The position numbers were made by a program, and so were the translations under genes. From Bacteroidales bacterium (lineage in GTDB: Bacteria; Bacteroidota; Bacteroidia; Bacteroidales; JAADJA01): a stretch of DNA of 23,652 bases. The stretch covers positions 1 to 23,652 of the forward strand of contig JAIORT010000944.1 of assembly GCA_021107975.1 (NCBI GenBank), written 5' to 3'. The notes beneath the pieces are model-generated. The model saw only the letters and a list, made by a program, of their open reading frames with translations, was not told the DNA's origin and ran no database searches. Below are positions 8,085-15,187 of this stretch, one piece after another. Every line of letters starts with the position of its first letter. The first letter of the stretch is position 1.

Positions 8085-9719
8085 TTATAAACCCATAAAC
8101 ATTTTAATATCATCTTCAACTTCTCCAATACCGGCAATTCCGAAATTCTCAACTAATACTTTTGCAACATTCGGTGATAAAAATGCTGGCAACGTTGGTC
8201 CGAGATGAATATTTTTTACACCAAGATAAAGCAAAGCTAATAAAACGGTTACTGCTTTTTGTTCGTACCATGCAATATTGTAAGCAATCGGTAAGTCATT
8301 AATATCGTTAAGCTCAAATACTTCTTTAAGTTTAAGAGCAATAACTGCCAACGAATAAGAATCATTACATTGTCCTGCATCAAGCACTCTTGGGATTCCA
8401 TTTATATTTCCAAGATTAAGTTTATTGTAACGAAATTTTGCACAACCGGCTGTAAGAATAACCGTATCTTTAGGAAGTTTCTCGGCAAACTCGCTGTAAT
8501 AATTTCTTGTTTTATGACGACCATCGCAACCTGCCATTACAAAGAATTTTTTGATTGCTCCCGATTTAACTGCATCTACAATTTTATCAGCCAATTGCAT
8601 AACCTGGTTATGAGCAAATCCACCGATAATTTTTCCTGATTCAATTTCTATGGGTGGTTCACATTTTTTAGCATGTTCAATAATTTGAGAAAAATCTTTT
8701 GCTTTACCTTCTTCCCTGTCGGGGATGTGAGTTACACCTTCAAACCCTACCGAACCGGTTGTGTAAACACGGGCTTTATACGATTCTTTTGGCGGGACAA
8801 GACAATTGGTTGTCATTAAAATCGGACCATTGAAAGATTCAAATTCCTTATTTTGCTGCCACCAGGCATTACCATAGTTTCCGACAAAGTGCTTGTGTTT
8901 TTTAAGAGCCGGATAATAATTTGCAGGCAACATTTCTCCGTGAGTATAAACATCAACACCTGTTCCCTCGGTTTGTTTTAATAATTCTTCCATATCTTTC
9001 AGGTCGTGTCCGCTGATAAGGATTCCTGGATTTTTTCCAACACCGATATTTACTTCTGAAATTTCAGGATTACCGTAAGATTCGGTATTTGCTTTATCTA
9101 ACAGCGCCATTGTATCAACAGAGTATTTTCCACATTCCAAAACAAGTGCAACAAGTTCATCAACAGAAAGATTGTCGTTTAGAGTTGATGATAAGGCTTT
9201 TTTTATGAATTTATGGATGCTTTTATCGTTGTATCCGAGAGCCATAGCATGATGAAGATATGCAGCCAAACCTTTCAGTCCGTAAATCAATAATTCTCTT
9301 AATGAACGAACATCTTCATTTTCCGTAGAAAGAACACCGATTGTTTCGGCTTTTTTCTCAAACTCTTCAATTGTGCCGGCTGTCCAGTTTCCTGCATCAT
9401 GTAATTTACAGGCACACTCAAGGTCTTTACATTGAGATTTTACTCTGTCTCTCAACTCCAGACCTTTTTTAATTTTTTCAGCAATCACATATTTGTCAAA
9501 ATTAACATTGGTTATTGATGTAAAAAGAGCATCAACAACAAAATCATTAACTTCGGCATCTTCAATTTCGGCATTTTCGCAACAGATTGAAATACCTTTT
9601 GAAGTGTAAATTAATAAATCAAGCAAATTTGAAACATCTTCGCTTTTGCCGCAAACACCTTTTATTATACAGCCGGTTCCTTTGGCTGTTTCCTGACATT
9701 GATAACAAAACATACTCAT
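8085..9719 (-). CDS. hcp: Hydroxylamine reductase / hybrid cluster protein
   Basis: Hcp family, 544 residues. It reduces hydroxylamine to ammonia in vitro and is best known as a nitric oxide reductase and protein S-nitrosylase in anaerobes. The N-terminal cluster cysteines are C5-x2-C8-x8-C17-x5-C23 (CYQCQETAKGTGC), the arrangement of the anaerobe-type protein. Family motifs for the hybrid cluster follow: GHD near 239, TNCLVPP, TAGCAKFRYN and DAGQCNDS. ATG at 9719 is chosen; an ATG two codons later is equally possible. It is the second gene after the ferredoxin-like protein, 84 bases downstream, and is probably driven by the operator-promoter at 10760-10805. Detoxifying NO and hydroxylamine leaking from NrfA is the natural context. 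Confidence 0.97.
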   Translation of the reverse strand: MSMFCYQCQETAKGTGCIIKGVCGKSEDVSNLLDLLIYTSKGISICCENAEIEDAEVNDFVVDALFTSITNVNFDKYVIAEKIKKGLELRDRVKSQCKDLECACKLHDAGNWTAGTIEEFEKKAETIGVLSTENEDVRSLRELLIYGLKGLAAYLHHAMALGYNDKSIHKFIKKALSSTLNDNLSVDELVALVLECGKYSVDTMALLDKANTESYGNPEISEVNIGVGKNPGILISGHDLKDMEELLKQTEGTGVDVYTHGEMLPANYYPALKKHKHFVGNYGNAWWQQNKEFESFNGPILMTTNCLVPPKESYKARVYTTGSVGFEGVTHIPDREEGKAKDFSQIIEHAKKCEPPIEIESGKIIGGFAHNQVMQLADKIVDAVKSGAIKKFFVMAGCDGRHKTRNYYSEFAEKLPKDTVILTAGCAKFRYNKLNLGNINGIPRVLDAGQCNDSYSLAVIALKLKEVFELNDINDLPIAYNIAWYEQKAVTVLLALLYLGVKNIHLGPTLPAFLSPNVAKVLVENFGIAGIGEVEDDIKMFMGL

Positions 9720-9772
9720 TTTTCTAAATTTTAATTTGTTAATATTTATATACTATTACTTAAATTTCTTTT

Positions 9773-9798
9773 CCTCAGCCTCAGCCTTAGCCTTAGCC
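9773..9798. repeat. Hexanucleotide tandem repeat between the ferredoxin-like gene and hcp
   Basis: Two CCTCAG units are followed by two CCTTAG units and a partial one. The array sits just past the TGA of the upstream gene (9804-9806). In that gene's frame it reads as an alternating Lys/Ala/Glu tail ending at a TAA, so it may be a former C-terminal extension. Confidence 0.7.
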
Positions 9799-9803
9799 TT
9801 TCT

Positions 9804-10733
9804 TCATATCCATTCTTCTGATATAACTTCTCCTTTAATTCCTATTATCATAGCTTTAACCGGCACTTTTCTTTTTGCTTGTGAAGTGGCTGTTTTAACA
9901 ATTTGTAATAATCCACTGCAACAAGGTACTTCCATCATCATCACTGTTATTGTGTTAATTTTTGCATCGCCAATCAGACTTGTTATTTTGGCTATATAAG
10001 TTTCAATACCTGAATCAAGTTTCGGACAAGCAATGATAAGTGTTTTTCCCTTCAAGTAATTTTGGTGAAAATCACCCATTGAAAAAGCAACACAATCGGC
10101 TGCAAGCAGCAAATCGGAATTTTTAAAATACGAAGTTGCAGGATTAATTAAGTGCATTTGAACCGGCCAATGCCTTAGCTCTGATGCAGATTTAGATGTT
10201 TGCTGTTCAGTTTTTAGTAAAGCTGCTTTATTCATTTGTTCTATATTAATATTAAAATCAACCGGCATCGAACCCGGGCACCCAGCGCTACAAGTATTTT
10301 TTTCAACCATATTTTCTTCTTTTTTAGTTAAATTTTCAGGTTTAATATTATTATGAACGTAATACTTCACATTATCGGGATTAAATTCCAATGAATTTCT
10401 GTTTTGTTCAAGGTACTGAACACCCTGTTGAAGAAATTCCATTTCGTTATGCTCTTTAAGATGTTGCAAATGAGCAATGACAACATTACTGCCCTTTTTA
10501 ACCATCTCCTTTATTACAGCAATTTCATCGTAAGGCTCAGCTTCTCGTTGTTCAATTGTTATTGCTCCTTGCGGGCAATGTCCGATACAAGCGCCAAGAC
10601 CATCACACATCAAATCACTTACTAAACATGCTTTTTCGTCAATTATTTGCAAAGCTCCTTCGTGACAATTCGGGATACATAGCCCACAACCATCACATAA
10701 TTCTTCGTCTATTTTTATAATATCCCGCTTCAT
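9804..10733 (-). CDS. Ferredoxin-like electron-transfer protein, partner of Hcp
   Basis: 309 residues. The N-terminal domain holds two [4Fe-4S] sites: C13-x2-C16-x2-C19-x3-C23 and a second with C43, C49 and C53-P, with C36 as a possible fourth ligand. A helical linker (about 70-140) leads to a short Cys segment (TCSAGCPG, C148 and C152). The C-terminal half (about 185-309) begins ELRHWPVQ and holds further cysteines C214, C236 and C271-C272 (MMEVPCCSG). I infer that it carries electrons to Hcp in place of the NADH-linked Hcr of enterobacteria, from the clusters and from being first in the operon. The C-terminal half is not a domain I can name. ATG at 10733 lies 27 bases from a perfect promoter box. 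Its TGA is followed in frame by a charged repeat-encoded tail. Confidence 0.88.
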   Translation of the reverse strand: MKRDIIKIDEELCDGCGLCIPNCHEGALQIIDEKACLVSDLMCDGLGACIGHCPQGAITIEQREAEPYDEIAVIKEMVKKGSNVVIAHLQHLKEHNEMEFLQQGVQYLEQNRNSLEFNPDNVKYYVHNNIKPENLTKKEENMVEKNTCSAGCPGSMPVDFNINIEQMNKAALLKTEQQTSKSASELRHWPVQMHLINPATSYFKNSDLLLAADCVAFSMGDFHQNYLKGKTLIIACPKLDSGIETYIAKITSLIGDAKINTITVMMMEVPCCSGLLQIVKTATSQAKRKVPVKAMIIGIKGEVISEEWI

Positions 10734-10759
10734 ACCAAATAGCTTTTAAATTTATTTTA

Positions 10760-10767
10760 CAAAAATA
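10760..10767 (-). promoter_or_regulatory. -7 box for the ferredoxin-like/hcp operon
   Basis: Minus-strand TATTTTTG, a full TAnnTTTG match, 27 bases before the ATG. Its downstream end is 36.5 bp from the centre of the operator at 10788-10805. The predicted start of transcription near 10756 places the operator at about -41. Confidence 0.7.
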
Positions 10768-10787
10768 TAATGCTACGGAATAAAAGA

Positions 10788-10805
10788 TTGTAACCTATGT
10801 TACAA
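10788..10805. promoter_or_regulatory. Crp/Fnr-type operator TTGTAAC-N4-GTTACAA
   Basis: A perfect 18-bp inverted repeat with 7-bp arms and a CTAT spacer, in the divergent gap between the ferredoxin-like/hcp operon and the methyltransferase operon. The dyad size and spacing fit a dimeric Crp/Fnr-family protein. A second copy is at 15188-15203 with identical promoter geometry. The probable binder is the regulator encoded at 16863-17540; this link is inference. Confidence 0.75.
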
Positions 10806-10835
10806 ACCTGATTTTTTGCTTTACAAAAAAAATAT

Positions 10836-10843
10836 TAATTTTG
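10836..10843 (+). promoter_or_regulatory. -7 box for the methyltransferase operon
   Basis: Plus-strand TAATTTTG, a full TAnnTTTG match, 23 bases before the ATG at 10866; a T-rich TTTTTTG lies about 17 bases upstream as a possible -33 element. The operator centre (10796.5) is 46.5 bp from its end, one helical turn further than on the hcp side, so the same site could act on both promoters. Confidence 0.6.
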
Positions 10844-10865
10844 GATTTTAAGAAAAAACCTTCCA

Positions 10866-11516
10866 ATGGAAAAAATTTATCCCGACTCTAAAGTTGAATT
10901 ATCAAAATTCACAGCAATAAACTATGACAAATTAATAAATATTGCATCTTTCGGTATGTATAAAGGCTTTATTAAAAAAGCTATAAAAGATTTGAATGTT
11001 CAGACTGATAACAAAATAATTGATATGGGTTGTGGTACCGGCAGGAATATTTTGTTAATGAATAAATATGCAGGCAAAGGTTCGTTATTAACGGGTTTAG
11101 ACATATCGGAATATATGGAAAAGCAGTTTATAAATAATACAATTACTCATTCAAATATTAATTTCATTAACAAAAGAATTGACCAGCCTTTTGAACTTGA
11201 TCAAAAATTCGACAAAGTTTTTATTAGCTTTGTCATTCATGGATTTCCGCATGAAATAAGAAAAATCATCATTAAAAATGCGTACAATAATTTGAAGCCG
11301 GGCGGCACTTTTAATATACTCGATTTCGCTGAGTTCGACATGAATAAAATGCCATTTCATCACCGTTTTATCTTTAAAAAAATTGAATGTAAATATGCTT
11401 TCGACTTTATTGAAAGAGATTGGAAGTCAATACTAAAAGGATACGGTTTTAATGAATTTATAGAAAGTTATTATTTTAAAAAATATGTCAGATTGCTTAA
11501 AGCTGAAAAACTATGA
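10866..11516 (+). CDS. Class I SAM-dependent methyltransferase
   Basis: 216 residues. Motif I is IIDMGCGTGRN (about 52-62), motif II ends in the acidic TGLDIS, and the later KPGGTFNILDFAEF is motif III, as in UbiE/COQ5-like enzymes. The substrate cannot be read from the sequence. It has only two cysteines, one inside the glycine loop, which argues against an ArsM arsenite methyltransferase, since those use several conserved cysteines. First gene of a tight operon: its TGA overlaps the next ATG (ATGA, 11513-11516). Divergent from the ferredoxin-like/hcp operon across a shared operator, suggesting a stress-linked role. Confidence 0.85.
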   Translation: MEKIYPDSKVELSKFTAINYDKLINIASFGMYKGFIKKAIKDLNVQTDNKIIDMGCGTGRNILLMNKYAGKGSLLTGLDISEYMEKQFINNTITHSNINFINKRIDQPFELDQKFDKVFISFVIHGFPHEIRKIIIKNAYNNLKPGGTFNILDFAEFDMNKMPFHHRFIFKKIECKYAFDFIERDWKSILKGYGFNEFIESYYFKKYVRLLKAEKL

Positions 11517-12544
11517 TAAATGATATTTTCTATGTTTTAAAACAATCCATAATGATAACCGGTTTTGTTTTTGTAATGATGCTGGTTATTGAGTATGTCA
11601 ATGTTCAAACCAATGGAATTTGGCAAAAAAACATTTCAGGGAATAGATGGAAACAGTATTTATTAGCTGCTTTTTTAGGTGCTATTCCAGGATGCCTCGG
11701 TGCATTTACTGCTGTCGCTTTGTTTTCTCACCGGTTAATTTCATTTGGTGCAATAGTAACAGCAATGATAGCCACAAGTGGTGATGCAGCTTTTGTTATG
11801 TTTGCCATGTTTCCTCAAAAAGCTGTGGTATTAACTCTAATACTCTTTGGAGTAGGTATTTTTGCCGGTTACATCACCGATAAAATTCCTTTATCAGAAA
11901 AAATTTTAAATAAATTTGCAGAAAATGAATTTCCGCTTCATGCCGAAGAACAATGTAAATGTTTTCAGAAAGATAAATTTTTTCAGTCTCTGCTTAAACC
12001 ATCAATATTTCGTGTAATAATAACAATAATTGTTCTATCCCTTCTAATTGCTGTCTTGACAGGTACTCTTGTCCGTAATTCGGAAATCTGGATAAAAGTC
12101 ACAATACTGCTCGTTGTTACTTTTTCATTATTTGTTGTTATCAGTGTACCTGAACATTTTCTTAAAAAACATCTTTGGGATCATATTGTAAAGATACACC
12201 TCTTTCGAATTTTTTTATGGACATTCGGGACTCTATTAGCGTTTCATTTTTTAACAAACTTTATTGATATTCAATCATGGATGACAGAAAATATGCTAAT
12301 AGTTCTTGTAATTGCAGTACTGGTTGGGATCATTCCTGAATCGGGTCCGCATTTAATATTTGTTACACTATTTGCACAAGGGGCTATTCCATTCAGCATA
12401 CTTCTCGCAAGTTCAATAGCCCAGGATGGACATGGAATGCTTCCTTTATTTGCAGAATCTAAACGTGGATTTTTTTCAGTGAAATTTATAAATATTATTT
12501 TTGCGTTCATAACAGGTATAATTGGCTATTTATTAAATTTTTAA
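11513..12544 (+). CDS. 10-TM heavy-metal exporter-like permease (ArsP_2 / putative manganese transporter family)
   Basis: 343 residues with about ten membrane helices in two similar halves. The first half has GAIPGCLGAF (56-65) followed by ISFGAIVTAMIATSGD. The second has GIIPESGPHLIFVTLFAQG (272-290) followed by SIAQDGHGMLPL. A central cytoplasmic loop holds a metal-type CxC (C148, C150; EEQCKCF) near a histidine. These features fit the family described as putative 10-TM heavy-metal exporters, annotated variously as arsenic efflux or manganese transport; the substrate is not established. It overlaps the methyltransferase by four bases and the VOC gene starts two bases after its stop, so the three proteins probably work together. 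Confidence 0.82.
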   Translation: MINDIFYVLKQSIMITGFVFVMMLVIEYVNVQTNGIWQKNISGNRWKQYLLAAFLGAIPGCLGAFTAVALFSHRLISFGAIVTAMIATSGDAAFVMFAMFPQKAVVLTLILFGVGIFAGYITDKIPLSEKILNKFAENEFPLHAEEQCKCFQKDKFFQSLLKPSIFRVIITIIVLSLLIAVLTGTLVRNSEIWIKVTILLVVTFSLFVVISVPEHFLKKHLWDHIVKIHLFRIFLWTFGTLLAFHFLTNFIDIQSWMTENMLIVLVIAVLVGIIPESGPHLIFVTLFAQGAIPFSILLASSIAQDGHGMLPLFAESKRGFFSVKFINIIFAFITGIIGYLLNF

Positions 12545-12546
12545 AA

Positions 12547-12921
12547 ATGAAACTTGAACATATTGCACTAACAATTTCAGAGGCTAAAGAAATTAAAGAT
12601 TTCTATATCAATATTCTCGGAATGAGAGAAGTAAAAACCTTTGTTTTGAATAAAATTTTAGCTCAAAAAATATTTGGTATTCAAAAAGATACTAATGTTT
12701 TTTATTTGCAAAAAAATGATTTGTTTTTGGAAGTATTTATTACTGATGAAAAATTAAAGCAAGGGTTTAATCATATTTGTATAGCTATAAAAGGCAGGGA
12801 AACTCTTGTTACAAAAGCAGAAGTCCAAAATTATGAATGTATCCGTATAGAAAGAGATATTTTTGATTTGATATTTATTAAAGATAAAAGTGGGAATATC
12901 TTTGAGATAAAGGAAATGTAA
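12547..12921 (+). CDS. VOC (glyoxalase/dioxygenase superfamily) protein
   Basis: 124 residues with two beta-alpha-beta-beta-beta modules. Candidate metal ligands sit at the usual places: His5 (LEHIAL), a Glu in LFLEVF, a His in FNHICIAI, and a C-terminal Glu in IFEIKEM. The family includes glyoxalase I, extradiol dioxygenases, thiol-transfer resistance proteins and the C-As lyase ArsI. It lacks the adjacent cysteine pair expected of ArsI, so that role is not supported. Last gene of the methyltransferase/permease operon, followed by a strong hairpin at 12961-12991. Likely acts on a small toxic or thiol-bound compound handled by the neighbours (inference). Confidence 0.85.
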   Translation: MKLEHIALTISEAKEIKDFYINILGMREVKTFVLNKILAQKIFGIQKDTNVFYLQKNDLFLEVFITDEKLKQGFNHICIAIKGRETLVTKAEVQNYECIRIERDIFDLIFIKDKSGNIFEIKEM

Positions 12922-12960
12922 CAAACAGATTATGTTTAAAATACATTCAAACAAAATGGA

Positions 12961-12991
12961 CCCCGAAACCCGATAACTATCGGATTCGGGG
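12961..12991. terminator. Hairpin between convergent operons
   Basis: CCCCGAA (12961-12967) pairs with TTCGGGG (12985-12991), and inside it CCGATA pairs with TATCGG around a two-base AC turn, with a one-base bulge or mismatch. It lies between the ends of the VOC gene (12921) and the DUF2249 fusion gene (13014). The T-run is poor on both strands, so termination may rely on the stem alone. The core CCGATA..TATCGG also looks like dispersed palindromes seen in Bacteroidota genomes. Confidence 0.65.
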
Positions 12992-13013
12992 GGAATATTG
13001 GAATATTTTATAT

Positions 13014-14720
13014 CTAAAACAAAAACAGTCCTTTCATTTTCTCTTCATCAAATGCTGCTTTTTTATCAACTATTTTTATATATCTTGCAAGTTCGTCCAT
13101 AATATCTTTTGTTAGAATATGTTCAAATTTTGCCCTGTTCAAGAAAAACTCAACTGCTTTGGGCGATTGCCTGAGAATATCATACGACATCATGGCAGCT
13201 TCTTTTTTGTTGTTATTAACCCAATCAATTGCTTTTTTTAATTCACTGATAAATAAATTAGCAATATCAGGATGATTTTTTAAGAAATCATTTTTATATA
13301 TTAAACCCGCATTTGGTAGTCGTGTATTATTCTCATCTATTTGGTTCCAAAGCTTGCTATATGAGAGCGATTCGTGAGCAGAGTCGCCAGAGTTGAAAAG
13401 TGCGAAACTTGCCTCGGGTTCTCTTAGCAGCACGGTATCGGCTTTGCCGCTGATAAAATCATTTTTAATTTTATCGGGTCTGCCAAAAGGTTTATCGTAA
13501 TTAAAAGTAAAATCATCGGGATTATACCCCAATTCACTCATAATATATTTAGTTACAGCAGTAGGAGGCGCTTCTTTGAATAACGGGGTTTGAATAACGT
13601 GATTTTTAATATCCTCGAAACTATTGGCTTTATACCCGTTTGTAAGCAGATAAAAATTATCCCAGATATCAACAGATATCATTTTTATATCGGCACCTAC
13701 GGCGTAAAGTTTTGTTGCAGCAGCAACGGCAGAAAAAGTAATGTCGGCTTTCTTATTAACTATCCATGCCATGTGTTTCTCTGTTTCTTCCCAAACCTTT
13801 AATTCTTTAATGTTAATTTTGCTCATCAACTCGTCCGATTGCAACATTCTCATAATAATCGGATAAGTAATTGGCGTTGCCGATTGAATAACGAGAGGTA
13901 CTTTTTCGCCGGTAATTTTGATATTGCTCTTTGTTGGTGTTTTGTAGAAATATATTCTAAAATTGTTATTTTCCGTATCTTCTTCGGTATAATCTTCAAA
14001 TCCCATTTGGTTGAGCATATTAATAAGAGGCATTGGCTGAAACACTTGTATGAGCACAAAACCTTGTCCGGGTTTAATTGATTGAGCATTTTTCATAATT
14101 CGCTCAAAAGGGTCTTCCGGCATTCCTATAACATTTAATTCTGGAAAGCGGTCTAATTGCTTTTTCCAATCAATTTCAGGATTAATTCCTAAATCATTTT
14201 CTGAAGGTAAAATTTTAAGGTGAAATTCGTTATCGTTAATTTTTTCGGAATAATATTTATCTCCTTTTTCCTCGAACATGCGTTTTAACGGAAGAGGGTC
14301 GAAACTGTTTATAACTGTTAATGCCTGCTCCGGTTTTAATTGCTTTAATCTTTTTATTATTTCAGGAAAGAAATATCCTTCTTCATTTCTTACATCATAA
14401 ATAACAAATTGCTTGACTTTATCATACCATTCAGGTTTCGTTTTTTGTTGCAAACCATTAGTTTCCTTAATACATTCGGGAAATATTTTTTCCAGGTTTT
14501 CTTCTTCTCCAATTGCAGTGTTTACAGTGTGTAATAAGTCGCAAATAGAAATTTTCCCGATTTTTGATACATCATTAAAAGTAGCCCATTTTGCTACAGT
14601 ATTAAAAATTAACTTGTTATTCAGTTTTTTAAATTTTCGCGAATAACTTACAAGTATCGCTTTTAGCTCCGGATGTTTTTCCAGAGCATCTTTAACTTTC
14701 GTGTCTCCTTTAATTATCAT
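13014..14720 (-). CDS. Cytosolic DUF1858 - DUF2249 - DUF2249 - substrate-binding-like fusion protein
   Basis: 568 residues without a signal peptide or membrane helix. Residues 1-75 match the DUF1858 type (start with D-x-x-V-x-D-A-L-E-K-x-P-E-L). Two DUF2249-like modules follow at about 104-172 (IYDVRNEEGYFFPEI, DPLPLKRMFEEKG) and 194-262 (NVIGMPEDPFERIM, QPMPLINMLNQMG). Residues of about 272-568 resemble an NMT1/SsuA-type ABC substrate-binding protein (KADITFSAVAAATKLYAVGADIKMISV; FISGKADTVLLREPEAS). DUF1858 and DUF2249 occur near nitric-oxide and iron-sulfur-repair genes. A substrate-binding fold kept in the cytoplasm suggests a ligand sensor or carrier rather than a transporter part. Follows the ferredoxin gene on the same strand across a repeat-filled gap; function unknown. 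Confidence 0.82.
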   Translation of the reverse strand: MIIKGDTKVKDALEKHPELKAILVSYSRKFKKLNNKLIFNTVAKWATFNDVSKIGKISICDLLHTVNTAIGEEENLEKIFPECIKETNGLQQKTKPEWYDKVKQFVIYDVRNEEGYFFPEIIKRLKQLKPEQALTVINSFDPLPLKRMFEEKGDKYYSEKINDNEFHLKILPSENDLGINPEIDWKKQLDRFPELNVIGMPEDPFERIMKNAQSIKPGQGFVLIQVFQPMPLINMLNQMGFEDYTEEDTENNNFRIYFYKTPTKSNIKITGEKVPLVIQSATPITYPIIMRMLQSDELMSKINIKELKVWEETEKHMAWIVNKKADITFSAVAAATKLYAVGADIKMISVDIWDNFYLLTNGYKANSFEDIKNHVIQTPLFKEAPPTAVTKYIMSELGYNPDDFTFNYDKPFGRPDKIKNDFISGKADTVLLREPEASFALFNSGDSAHESLSYSKLWNQIDENNTRLPNAGLIYKNDFLKNHPDIANLFISELKKAIDWVNNNKKEAAMMSYDILRQSPKAVEFFLNRAKFEHILTKDIMDELARYIKIVDKKAAFDEEKMKGLFLF

Positions 14721-14762
14721 TGCTTTTTTCTTTTAATCTATTATTTATTTATATGTTATACA

Positions 14763-14872
14763 GTCATTCGATTGTCATTCGATAGTCATTTGCTTCGCTG
14801 CCTGCCCCGTAAAATATTTTTTACTGGGGTCATTCGATTGTCATTCAATAGTCATTTGATAGTTATTCTATT
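14763..14872. repeat. 11-bp tandem repeats flanking a hairpin
   Basis: Units of GTCATTCGATT type repeat every 11 bp: two and a partial at 14763-14792, then four at 14829-14872 (the last diverged to GTTATTCTATT). The two blocks begin 66 bp apart and enclose the hairpin at 14805-14829. The 11-bp period would place each unit on nearly the same face of the helix. Non-coding, in the gap between the ferredoxin and the fusion-protein gene. Confidence 0.75.
14805..14829. terminator. Hairpin inside the repeat region
   Basis: CCCCGTAAAA pairs with TTTTACTGGGG with one bulged base. The A/T-rich inner stem and GC outer stem give a stable structure on both strands. No clear T-run follows, so it may be a structural part of the repeat region or an attenuator between ferredoxin and the fusion gene. 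Confidence 0.45.
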
Positions 14873-14880
14873 GCCGAAAC

Positions 14881-14933
14881 TGACTGCCGACTGAGGACTA
14901 CCGACTGTTGACTGCCGACTGTTGACTGCCGAC
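14881..14933. repeat. 14-bp tandem repeats next to the ferredoxin stop
   Basis: TGTTGACTGCCGAC occurs twice exactly (14906-14919 and 14920-14933). It is preceded by a variant TGAGGACTACCGAC and a shortened TGACTGCCGAC. The array touches the ferredoxin stop codon (14934-14936). Similar GACTGCC strings are scattered in many Bacteroidota intergenic regions. Confidence 0.75.
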
Positions 14934-15122
14934 TTATTCATGAGATATTGCCTCAACCGGGCACGATTCTTCAGCTTCAAGAGCGCTTTCTTCAAGTTCT
15001 GCCGATATGGTATCAATAATAACATGAGCTTTGTCATCGTCTCTCATTTCAAATACTTGTGGGCAAACACCTTCACATGCTGCGCAACCTATACATAATT
15101 CCTTATCTACTTTAAATTTCAT
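14934..15122 (-). CDS. Single-cluster [4Fe-4S] ferredoxin
   Basis: 62 residues. The cluster cysteines are C10, C13 and C16 (CIGCAAC), with a distal C54 followed by Pro (ESCPVEAI) as in one-cluster ferredoxins; C20-P (GVCPQVFEM) is an extra cysteine that in relatives forms a disulfide or is spare. The C-terminus is acidic. It is a small soluble cytoplasmic electron carrier. It has its own perfect promoter box and a Crp/Fnr-type operator, with the same geometry as the hcp operon, so it is probably induced together with Hcp and may supply its electrons (inference). The fusion-protein gene follows on the same strand. Confidence 0.95.
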   Translation of the reverse strand: MKFKVDKELCIGCAACEGVCPQVFEMRDDDKAHVIIDTISAELEESALEAEESCPVEAISHE

Positions 15123-15158
15123 AATTATTTAATTTTGAATTATTACTAATTTTTTATG

Positions 15159-15166
15159 CAAAATTA
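15159..15166 (-). promoter_or_regulatory. -7 box for the ferredoxin operon
   Basis: Minus-strand TAATTTTG, a full TAnnTTTG match, 37 bases before the ferredoxin ATG. The operator centre is 36.5 bp from its downstream end, exactly as at the hcp operon. Confidence 0.7.
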
Positions 15167-15187
15167 TTATTATGCCACCATTAAAAA

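Noticed and set aside
7961..8152. Short minus-strand frame overlapping the 3' end of hcp, with a coding-like C-terminus (HQGVADIFEWAIGYAIHN).
   Set aside because: It overlaps hcp in another frame and its middle is low-complexity AT sequence. At most a gene remnant lies at 7961-8045; no family recognised.
10866..12921. Operon considered as a true arsM-arsP-arsI organoarsenical set.
   Set aside because: The methyltransferase lacks the multiple conserved cysteines of ArsM, and the VOC protein lacks an adjacent cysteine pair. Only the general parallel is kept.
13014..14720. Fusion protein considered as the periplasmic component of an ABC importer.
   Set aside because: There is no signal peptide or lipobox, and no permease or ATPase genes lie nearby.
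14852..15037. Minus-strand frame across the 14-bp repeats and the ferredoxin.
   Set aside because: It is in a different frame from the clear ferredoxin and is mostly translated repeat sequence.
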